The notes under the pieces are model-generated. The model saw only the letters and a list, made by a program, of their open reading frames with translations, was not told the DNA's origin and did not search any database. 22,004 nucleotides of DNA. Origin: Austwickia sp039812465. Lineage in GTDB: Bacteria; Actinomycetota; Actinomycetes; Actinomycetales; Dermatophilaceae. A program made the position numbers and the translations under genes. How positions within the stretch are numbered: position 1 is the stretch's first letter; each line of letters begins with the position of its first letter. This document shows, piece by piece, positions 6,984 to 13,506 of this stretch. The stretch spans positions 1 through 22,004 of the forward strand of contig JBDIAS010000038.1 of NCBI GenBank assembly GCA_039812465.1, written 5' to 3'.

Positions 6984-7083
6984 CACGCGCGTGCTACGAG
7001 GACATCCGTCCTCTCTGGTCGGGTGAGGCCAGTGCCCGGCGCGCCGAGAGGCGCGGCGGATCTCGCGTCCAGGGGAGGCCCCT
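6984..7083 (+). promoter_or_regulatory. phnD leader with inverted repeats, one enclosing the ribosome-binding site
   Basis: Three dyads precede phnD: CACGCGCGTG (6984-6993), GAGGAC-ATCC-GTCCTC (6998-7013) and AGGGG-AGG-CCCCT (7071-7083). The last contains the Shine-Dalgarno GGGGAGG, so folding could hide it. I find no convincing -35/-10 pair. The first two dyads are candidate operators for the operon's GntR regulator; this is inference. Confidence 0.4.
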
Positions 7084-7087
7084 CACC

Positions 7088-8056
7088 ATGCGCATTCATA
7101 CCCGTGTTCGACCGGTGTCCACCGCTATCGCGCTGACGGCGCTCGCCGCCGTCCTGGCGGGCTGTGGTGACAGCGCAGGGTCGCCGCAGGCAGCGTCGAC
7201 CGACTCGGCGACGGCCCAGTCCGGGGACACGATCGTCTTCGCGGCGGTCCCCTCGGAGAACAGCCAGAGCCTGCACAGCCAGTACGGCAACCTCGTGCGG
7301 CTTCTGGAGAAGGAGACGGGCAAGAAGGTCGCCTACCAGGACGCCACCGACTACGCCGCCGTCATCGAGGGCCAGCGGGCCGGAAAGATCGACATCGCGG
7401 GCTACGGGCCGTTCTCGTACAAGATCGCGAAGGACTCCGGGGTCCCCATCGAACCGTTGGCGGCGGGCATCACGAAGAAGGGCGACACGCCCGGGTACCA
7501 CTCCACCGCGTGGACCCGCCCCGACACGGGCATCAGGGACCTGGCAGGCACCAAGGGCAAGAAGGTGTGCTTTGTGGACCCGGCCTCGACGTCGGGCAAC
7601 CTCGTGCCGAGCGCGGGGCTGCTCGCCGTGGGGATCGACCCGACCAAGGACCTGACGCAGGTCTTCGCGGGTGCGCACGATGCCTCGATGATCTCCACGA
7701 GCACCGGTCAGTGCGACGCGGGCTTCAGCCAGGACTCGATGATGCCTTCCCTGATCGAGAAGGGGCAGCTCAAGGAGGCTCAGCTCGTGCAGATCTGGAC
7801 CTCTGAGGTGATCCCGGGATCCCCGCTGGCCATGAACACCAGCACGCTCGACGCGAGCACGCAGGAGACGTTGAAGGCGGTCTTCCAGGACAAGGCCAAC
7901 GTCGAGTACATGACCGCCAACGGCATCTGCTCCGACGGGTCGTGCACGATGCCCGGGGACGCGACGTGGGGCTACGCGGCGGTCACGGACTCCACGTACG
8001 ACCCGATCCGGAAGGTCTGCGACGCCACGAAGGCCTCGGCATGCAATCCCACGTGA
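7088..8056 (+). CDS. phnD: Phosphonate ABC transporter, substrate-binding lipoprotein PhnD
   Basis: This 322-residue lipoprotein captures phosphonate outside the membrane for the PhnCE importer. A signal peptide ends in a lipobox, LAGC, with the lipidated Cys at residue 26. The mature protein has the PhnD fold: DTIVFAAVPSENSQS, DYAAVIEGQRAGKIDIAGYG, PFSYKIAKDSG, and the ligand-loop signature DPASTSGNLVPSAGLLAVG. Length is usual for the family. The ATG at 7088 is preceded by GGGGAGG at suitable spacing and directly begins the signal peptide. The frame is open further upstream, but that part lies in repeat DNA and would bury the signal. It is the first gene of the operon and overlaps phnC. The ligand could be phosphonate, phosphite or an aminophosphonate; the C-P lyase genes downstream favour phosphonates. 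Confidence 0.93.
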   Translation: MRIHTRVRPVSTAIALTALAAVLAGCGDSAGSPQAASTDSATAQSGDTIVFAAVPSENSQSLHSQYGNLVRLLEKETGKKVAYQDATDYAAVIEGQRAGKIDIAGYGPFSYKIAKDSGVPIEPLAAGITKKGDTPGYHSTAWTRPDTGIRDLAGTKGKKVCFVDPASTSGNLVPSAGLLAVGIDPTKDLTQVFAGAHDASMISTSTGQCDAGFSQDSMMPSLIEKGQLKEAQLVQIWTSEVIPGSPLAMNTSTLDASTQETLKAVFQDKANVEYMTANGICSDGSCTMPGDATWGYAAVTDSTYDPIRKVCDATKASACNPT

Positions 8057-8898
8057 TCCGCGACCGACGCGTCGCCCCACCGGCCGTGCCGCGCGAGGAC
8101 GCCCCGCCGACGGTCGTGGCCTTCGAGCACGTGACCAAGGCGTTCACCGAGTCGGTCAAGGGCCTGGACGACGTCACCCTCGACGTGCGCCGCGGCGAGA
8201 TCACGGTGTTGTTGGGGCTGTCAGGCTCCGGGAAGTCCACCTTCCTGCGCCACGTCAACGGGCTGCATCTGCCCACGTCCGGGCAGATCACCTGCCTCGG
8301 GAAGCGGATCGACACGGCGAGCGAGCGGGAGCTGCGACGGGTGCGCCGCCGCATCGGTTTCATCTTCCAGAGCTTCGACCTCGTCGGCGAGATGTCGGTC
8401 TGGGAGAACGTGTGCGCCGGTCAGCTCGGGTCCCTCCGGGGACCGCGGCTGACGCTGCTCACCTATCCCAAATCGGTCCGCAGGGACGCCCTGGAGCAGC
8501 TGGAGCGCGTTGGGTTGGCCGACCGCGCCTACCAGCGGGCCGACACGCTCTCGGGCGGGCAGCAGCAGCGCGTCGCCATCGCCCGGGCGCTGATCCAGCG
8601 CCCAGAGATCCTCCTGGCGGACGAGCCGGTCGCGTCGCTCGACCCCGTCTCCAGCCAGCAGGTGATCGACCTGCTCTCCCGGATCAGCCGCGAGGAGAAC
8701 CTCACCATCCTCTGCAGCCTCCACCAGGTGGAGCTGGCGATGGGGTTCGCCGATCGGCTCGTTGGGCTGCGGGCGGGGCGCGTGGTGCTGGACCAGCGTA
8801 CGAAGGAGATCGCCGAGTCCGACGTGCTCCGGATCTACTCGCAGGTCTCGGCCGTCCCGGACCACCCCGGCGAGCTGGAGCTCGCCGCGGCCCGGTGA
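8041..8898 (+). CDS. phnC: Phosphonate ABC transporter, ATP-binding protein PhnC
   Basis: This 285-residue ATPase drives phosphonate import at the inner face of the membrane. The nucleotide-binding motifs are complete: Walker A GLSGSGKST (59-67), Q-loop IFQSFDLVGEMSV, signature LSGGQQQRV (170-178), Walker B ILLADEP (190-196) with the D-loop ASLD, and the switch His228 in SLHQ. The ATG at 8041 has GAAGG 7 nt upstream. A GTG at 8053 (in frame, giving a GTGA overlap with the phnD stop) is an equally reasonable start and matches the overlap style of the rest of the operon. Motif order and length match PhnC, and the neighbours leave little doubt. Confidence 0.92.
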   Translation: MQSHVIRDRRVAPPAVPREDAPPTVVAFEHVTKAFTESVKGLDDVTLDVRRGEITVLLGLSGSGKSTFLRHVNGLHLPTSGQITCLGKRIDTASERELRRVRRRIGFIFQSFDLVGEMSVWENVCAGQLGSLRGPRLTLLTYPKSVRRDALEQLERVGLADRAYQRADTLSGGQQQRVAIARALIQRPEILLADEPVASLDPVSSQQVIDLLSRISREENLTILCSLHQVELAMGFADRLVGLRAGRVVLDQRTKEIAESDVLRIYSQVSAVPDHPGELELAAAR

Positions 8899-10661
8899 CC
8901 ACCGCCACCACGGGCGAGGCCCCACCCCTCGCGGGCGAGCCCGACGAGCGCGCGTGGGCCCCGCCTCCCCGTCCCCGTCCGCGGTTCGCCACGCTCGCGG
9001 CCTGGGGAATCATCGTCGCGCTCTTCGCGGCGTCGATCTGGTCCATGTACGAGCTGCGCATCAACATCTCGAGCCTCGTGGACAGCCTCGACAACGCCCG
9101 GCTGTTCGTCTCTCGTATGTTCCCCCTGGACTTCCCGCCGATGGCGGAAATCCTCCCCATGGTGTGGGAGACGATGTCGATCGTCATCCTCGCCACCGCG
9201 CTCTGCGTGGTGCTGGCCATCCCTCTAGCGATGCTCGCGGCCTGGAACACCTCGCCCGGGCGCGGCGCCCGGGCGAGTGCTCGGTTCCTCATCGTGCTCG
9301 CGCGGGCCATCCCGGACATGGTGCTGGCCGTCGTGTTCTTCCGCCTGTTCGGGCTGGGCGGGTTGCCGGGGGTGCTGGCCATGGGCCTGCATTCGGTGGG
9401 CATGGTGGGCCGCCTCTACGCCGACTCGCTGGAGAACCTGCCGTCCGGCCCGCACGACGCCCTCCGTGCCCAGGGCGCGGCGCCGCTGCAGCGAATCCTC
9501 ACGGGGTACGTGCCCGCGTGGACGCCCCACTTGATTTCCGTCGGGTTGTACCGGATCGACATCAACCTGCGGACCTCGGTGCTGCTGGGCTACGTCGGCG
9601 TGGGCGGCATCGGCCTGGCGATGGCGAATTCGCTGCGGTCGCTGCAGTACCAGCGCGGCATGGCCCTCGCCCTGATCGTCCTCGGCATCTGTCTGGCGGT
9701 GGAGCTGCTGTCCGGTGCCATCCGGGCCGCCTTGCGCGGGAAGCGACCGAGGGCTCGACGCTGGCCCGTCGGGTCCTCAGCTCCGAGGCACTCCGCGAGC
9801 GCAGGGCAGGCCGGGGCGCAGCACTCGACGGCGCACCCCGCGCTGAGGCCGGTGCCGGATTCGGCCGCCCAGGCCCAGCCACGACTCTCCCCACCGTGGA
9901 CGGCCACGCGCGTGATGCGCGCACTGGGCTGCCTGGCGTTCGCCGCCCTGCTGGTCGCGGCGTGGTTCGGGGCGCGCATCGACCTCGGCTCGATGGTCAC
10001 GGGTGTGCAGCAGCTTCCGGCCACGCTCTCGTTCTTCCTGCCGCCCGCGACCGGAGACATCCTCCCGAGCATCTCTGCGGGGATGCTCGTCACGATCCAG
10101 ATCGCGCTCGCCTCGACGCTGCTGGGGGCGATCCTGGCGATCCCTGCGGGGGTGTTCGCCGCCCGCACGGTCTATCCGCACCCTCTCCTCAACACGGGTT
10201 TCCGAGTGTTCATCGTGTCGGTCCGCGCCATCCCTGAGGTCATTCTCGCGATCATCATGGTCGTCATCACCGGCCTCGGCGGCGTGGCGGGCACTCTCGC
10301 CCTGGCGGTGGGCTGCGTGGGCATGCTCGGCAAGCTGGTCGCCGATTCGATCGAAGAGACCGACACCCGCGTCCAGGAGGCCCTGCGCGCGGCCGGGGCC
10401 AGCCGCACGCAGGTGTTCTGGGCCGCGACGGTGCGCCAGGTCCTGCCCGCGATCGTCTCGCACGTGATGTACATCCTCGACAACCACGTGCGCTCGGCGA
10501 CGCTGCTGGGCGTGGTCGGCGCGGGCGGGATCGGCTTCCTGCTGCTGAACGCCGCGCGGGTCGCGGAGTACGACGTGATCACCACGATCATGATCGCGAT
10601 CCTGGCGACGGTCCTGCTGGTCGAGGGCCTGTCCGTGGCCGTGCGCCGGGCCCTGCGGTGA
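8895..10661 (+). CDS. phnE: Phosphonate ABC transporter permease, PhnE1-PhnE2 fusion
   Basis: This 588-residue membrane protein contains two complete PhnE permease domains in one chain. The first (about 30-280) and second (about 335-588) each carry transmembrane helices, an EAA coupling loop (DALRAQGAAPLQRILTG near 188 and EALRAAGASRTQVFWAA near 495) and the conserved end block (TSVLLGYVGVGGIGLAMA near 237 and SATLLGVVGAGGIGFLLLN near 535). They are joined by an Ala/Ser/Pro/Gln-rich linker at about 281-333. Many bacteria encode PhnE1 and PhnE2 separately or use a PhnE homodimer; here the heterodimer is preassembled. The GTG at 8895 overlaps the phnC stop (GTGA). Upstream codons in the same frame lie inside phnC and are a shadow. 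The gene is intact. Confidence 0.9.
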   Translation: MTTATTGEAPPLAGEPDERAWAPPPRPRPRFATLAAWGIIVALFAASIWSMYELRINISSLVDSLDNARLFVSRMFPLDFPPMAEILPMVWETMSIVILATALCVVLAIPLAMLAAWNTSPGRGARASARFLIVLARAIPDMVLAVVFFRLFGLGGLPGVLAMGLHSVGMVGRLYADSLENLPSGPHDALRAQGAAPLQRILTGYVPAWTPHLISVGLYRIDINLRTSVLLGYVGVGGIGLAMANSLRSLQYQRGMALALIVLGICLAVELLSGAIRAALRGKRPRARRWPVGSSAPRHSASAGQAGAQHSTAHPALRPVPDSAAQAQPRLSPPWTATRVMRALGCLAFAALLVAAWFGARIDLGSMVTGVQQLPATLSFFLPPATGDILPSISAGMLVTIQIALASTLLGAILAIPAGVFAARTVYPHPLLNTGFRVFIVSVRAIPEVILAIIMVVITGLGGVAGTLALAVGCVGMLGKLVADSIEETDTRVQEALRAAGASRTQVFWAATVRQVLPAIVSHVMYILDNHVRSATLLGVVGAGGIGFLLLNAARVAEYDVITTIMIAILATVLLVEGLSVAVRRALR

Positions 10662-11380
10662 CGGGGGGCCAAAGCTCCGTCGGCGTCGACCCGACGGAGC
10701 CACTCGCCTCCGTGGTCGGCGTGCTCGCCGAGGAAGTCGCGGCGCTCCCGCGCGGGTCTCGCGCGCCCAGCGAGACCGAGATCGTGGCTCGTTTTCAGAT
10801 CCCCCGCTCGCGCGCCCGGCAGGTGGTGGATCGTCTCGAGGGCGCCCTGCTCGTCCAGCGGCGGCACGGCGCCGGAACGTTCGTGAGCCGTCCGTACGAC
10901 TACCTCGTCTCCGTCTCGGCCCGGGCGTCCCTCCATCAGACGATCGAAGCGTCGGGCGGGTCCGTGCGGACCCGGCCCGTCTCCGTACGAACCGTCGTGG
11001 CTCCGCGCTGGGTGTCCGAATGGCTGGGCGCTGTTCCAGGGACGTCATTCGTGGAGGTCGTCCGCGTGGGATACGTCGACGAGCGACCCGCCGTCCATCT
11101 GCGCGAATACTTCGCGCCGGGGGTCCTCGAGGAGGTCGGGATCGCGCTGCGGGCCATCGAGTCGCTCGAAGAGATCCTTCGCGTCGCGCGCGCAGACCCG
11201 TATCGCGCGCGCTGCCGGGGCACCGTGGAGACGCCTCCGCCGGAGATCCTGCGTCAGCTCGACCTGCCCCCCGCGCACCTGGCGTGGTGTGTGAGTTCCC
11301 TTCTGCGTGATCGCCTCAGCGGTGCTCCGCTGGTGGTGAGCCACAACTACTCCCGGATGGACGCCGTCCGGATGGTCGAT
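10658..11380 (+). CDS. GntR/HutC family regulator (PhnF-like), 3' end lost
   Basis: The first ~240 residues are a GntR regulator of the HutC type. A winged helix-turn-helix occupies about residues 15-75 (PSETEIVARFQIPRSRARQV, then GALLVQRRHGAGTFVS), followed by a UTRA ligand-binding domain to about 240 (TSFVEVVRVGYVDERPA, LSGAPLVVSHNYSRMDAVR). Such regulators repress phn operons and respond to a phosphonate or phosphate-related ligand. The GTG at 10658 overlaps the phnE stop. There is no stop codon after the UTRA domain: the frame stays open through the phnG remnant and into phnH (stop at 12260-12262). The true end has apparently been deleted together with the start of phnG. An unnatural regulator-PhnH fusion could be made from this frame. 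Confidence 0.8.
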
Positions 11381-11570
11381 GAGGCCCGGCTCCCACCGGG
11401 TGGCCGCGCTCGCCCAGGCCATCTGCGAGGCGGAGATGGCCCGAGAGGGCGAACACGCCGACGCCATCGCGCGGGTGTGCGAGGCCGCGGGAGCCGCGCG
11501 CCGTGTCGCCCGGCAGGCGGAGTGGTCACGGCTCGCAGCCACGATCGTCGATTTCGAGGAGGTGCTGTGA
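11379..11570 (+). pseudogene. phnG: phnG, N-terminal two thirds missing
   Basis: Sixty-three codons in the frame one base off the regulator match the C-terminal third of PhnG, a core subunit of the PhnGHIJ carbon-phosphorus lyase complex. VAALAQAICEAEM aligns with the AexxALxDALmQ helix, and ARRVARQAEWSRLAATIVDF with the closing ARQAEvnaSRVDFFTMV region. E. coli PhnG has 150 residues, so about 90 N-terminal residues are absent. No such sequence is found upstream, where the regulator coding region lies. The stop overlaps phnH (TGATG). An ATG exists at 11379, so a short protein could be made, but it would lack most of the subunit. A deletion or an assembly collapse would explain this. Confidence 0.78.
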
Positions 11571-12262
11571 TGACGGTGCACGTGCGCACGTCCTGCCGCG
11601 TCCCGCGTCTGCTGACTGCCCCCGACCGGGCCCTGGTCTTCCGGCGCTGTCTGGAGGCGCTCGCCGAGCCTGGCGAGATCCGCGACCTGGCCGCCGTCTT
11701 CACAGGCCGAGGGCACGATGTCGCGAGCGGCATCCCGGTCGTGAGCGCGCCGCTGCTGGTCCTGTCGGACCTTCTCACGCCCCTGGCGGCCATGCCCGGC
11801 GACGACGCCGCGCAGGAGGAGGTCATGCGCGTTGCGGCGCTCACCCATGCGCCGGTCGTGGCTCACGGGAGCGCCCGGTTGGTCCTCGCCCTGCGCTCGC
11901 CTGCTCGGGCGGACGTGCTGGACCTGCCTCGCGGCACACCCTGGGAGCCGCACACCGCCGCGCTCGTCTGCGTCGGCGTCGAGCGCGTGGGCGGTCGCGA
12001 GGCCTCCCGCGCCGACGTCTCTGAGGTCCCTGAGGTCGCCATCGACGAGGGCGTCCGGGGGAGCGCCGCCCGCACCCTGCGCCTCGCGGGGCCTGGCATT
12101 CCAGGGAGTCGGGAACTGGACGTGGACGGGCTGGGCGACGACCTGCTGAGCGCCCGCGCGGAGGCGATCGCCTTCCCCCTCGGCTTCGACGTACTGCTCA
12201 TCGATCCCGACGGACGGGTGGCCGGCCTGCCGCGGACGACGAGCGTGGAGGTGACGCGGTGA
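11570..12262 (+). CDS. phnH: C-P lyase subunit PhnH
   Basis: PhnH (230 residues here) is part of the PhnG2H2I2J2 core that transfers ribose triphosphate onto the phosphonate and supports C-P cleavage. Family features are the start RVPRLLTAPDRALVFRRCLE followed by ALAEPGEIRDL, the middle ADVLDLPRGTPWEPHTAAL and the late RTLRLAGPGIPGSRELDVDG with AIAFPLGFDVLLID. Length is slightly above the E. coli protein (194). The ATG overlaps the phnG stop and has GAGGAGG 7 nt upstream, a strong independent ribosome-binding site, which argues that PhnH is made separately although the upstream frame is open. Its stop overlaps phnI (GTGA). It appears intact. Confidence 0.93.
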   Translation: MTVHVRTSCRVPRLLTAPDRALVFRRCLEALAEPGEIRDLAAVFTGRGHDVASGIPVVSAPLLVLSDLLTPLAAMPGDDAAQEEVMRVAALTHAPVVAHGSARLVLALRSPARADVLDLPRGTPWEPHTAALVCVGVERVGGREASRADVSEVPEVAIDEGVRGSAARTLRLAGPGIPGSRELDVDGLGDDLLSARAEAIAFPLGFDVLLIDPDGRVAGLPRTTSVEVTR

Positions 12263-13506
12263 GCTACGCCGGAACGTCCAAGGGCGGCACGGCCGCGATC
12301 CTCGCCGCCGAAGACCTGCGCGCCGCGGACCGCAAGGCAGCCGGCATCGACGCCGTGGACCCGGTGCTCGTCGGGGCCCTCCTGCCCGCCGCCATCGATC
12401 GCGTGATGGGAGAAGCGGGGTTGTGGGATGAGGAGATGGCCGCGACGGCGCTCCTCCAGGGCGGCGGCGATCTCGCAGAGGCGGTGCACCTGCTCCGCGC
12501 CCACCGCTCGACCCTGCCTCGGTTGGGATCCAGCCGCCCGCTCGATCCCGATGACCTAGAGCTGCTGCGCCGCGTCGTGCCCGCCACCCGGGAGCCCCTC
12601 GGGCCGCAGCTCCTGGGCGACACCGCGGACTACTCCGCGCGACTCCTGCGCGGCCCCGGTGATGACGATCCCCTGCCGCGAACGCCAGAGATGCAAGCCG
12701 TGCTGGAGTCCCGGGTCGCACCGCCCAGCCCGCCGCCGGACGAGGCACCGCGGCGCTACAGCGAGGTGTTGCGCCATCGCGAACTGCTCGTGGATCGCCG
12801 CGACCCGAGCGACCCGGAGCCCGCGGACCTCGCGTTGCACCCGGTCCACCTTCCCGCGTCCCGTTCGGCCATCCTGTCCGCGATCGCCACGGCGGAAACC
12901 GGTGGGCTCGTGCACCTGTGGTACCGGTCCATCCTCGGCCCCGACGGGTACGCCAACGAGCACGTCACGCTGGGCGACGTGCGCTACGGTCGACTCCCCG
13001 TACGCGTCACCCACCCCCTCACCGGCGGCGAGGTCACGATCGGCCGGGTGCGCATCACCGACTGTGAATGCGTGGCGCACCTGGACGAGCGCGGCGAGGA
13101 CGCCTCTCGCTTCGAGTTGGGCTACGCGATGGCGCTCGGCCGCAACGAGCGCAAGGCCATCGCCGGCTCGGTCCTCGACGTGTCGGCGTCCCGCGCCGAC
13201 GGCACCCGCGACGGGGACGCCTTGCAGCAGATCCTCATGCTCACGACCGACGGCCTGGCCTCCAACGGTTTCCTGGAGCACCTCAAGCTGCCGCACTACG
13301 TCACGTTCACCTCGCAGGTCGATCGCGCGCTGGCCGCCCGCCAGGTCCAAGAGGAAGTCCAGGAGGAACACGCGAACGCCGGACCTGACTCGCGAGAGGC
13401 CGAGCGATCCGCCGCGACGCGGGATGCCGCACGGGATGTGGCGCGGGATGCGGCGCGGGCTGAGCGAGACGCGTCGTTGACCACGAGCGGGAGGGACGAC
13501 CGATGA
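12259..13506 (+). CDS. phnI: C-P lyase subunit PhnI
   Basis: PhnI (415 residues) carries the nucleosidase activity that displaces adenine from ATP and, with PhnG and PhnH, forms ribose-1-phosphonate triphosphate. The family start MSYAGTSKGGTAAILAAEDL and the strongly conserved end block LTTDGLASNGFLEHLKLPHY (about 325-345) are clear, as is HLWYRSILGPDGYANEHVTLG-like core sequence near 220. E. coli PhnI has 354 residues. The surplus is mainly a charged C-terminal tail after about residue 355, including a RDAARDVARDAARAERDA segment that arises from a 12-bp DNA repeat. The start (GTG) overlaps the phnH stop and the stop overlaps phnJ (ATGA). The tail could be a helical docking element or neutral repeat expansion. 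Confidence 0.93.
   Translation: MSYAGTSKGGTAAILAAEDLRAADRKAAGIDAVDPVLVGALLPAAIDRVMGEAGLWDEEMAATALLQGGGDLAEAVHLLRAHRSTLPRLGSSRPLDPDDLELLRRVVPATREPLGPQLLGDTADYSARLLRGPGDDDPLPRTPEMQAVLESRVAPPSPPPDEAPRRYSEVLRHRELLVDRRDPSDPEPADLALHPVHLPASRSAILSAIATAETGGLVHLWYRSILGPDGYANEHVTLGDVRYGRLPVRVTHPLTGGEVTIGRVRITDCECVAHLDERGEDASRFELGYAMALGRNERKAIAGSVLDVSASRADGTRDGDALQQILMLTTDGLASNGFLEHLKLPHYVTFTSQVDRALAARQVQEEVQEEHANAGPDSREAERSAATRDAARDVARDAARAERDASLTTSGRDDR
13421..13456 (+). repeat. Three 12-bp tandem units in the 3' end of phnI
   Basis: GGGATGCCGCAC, GGGATGTGGCGC and GGGATGCGGCGC follow each other directly, with a decayed fourth (GGGCTGAGCGAG) at 13457. In frame they encode RDAA/RDVA quartets in the C-terminal tail of PhnI. 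Confidence 0.75.

Noticed and set aside
6869..7087. N-terminal extension of PhnD
   Set aside because: The frame is open but lies in tandem-repeat and dyad DNA. The ATG at 7088 with a ribosome-binding site directly begins a lipoprotein signal peptide.
10658..12262. Natural GntR-PhnH fusion gene
   Set aside because: The middle of the frame is the out-of-frame image of phnG, and phnH has its own ATG and strong ribosome-binding site. The open frame is better explained by deletion of the gntR stop.
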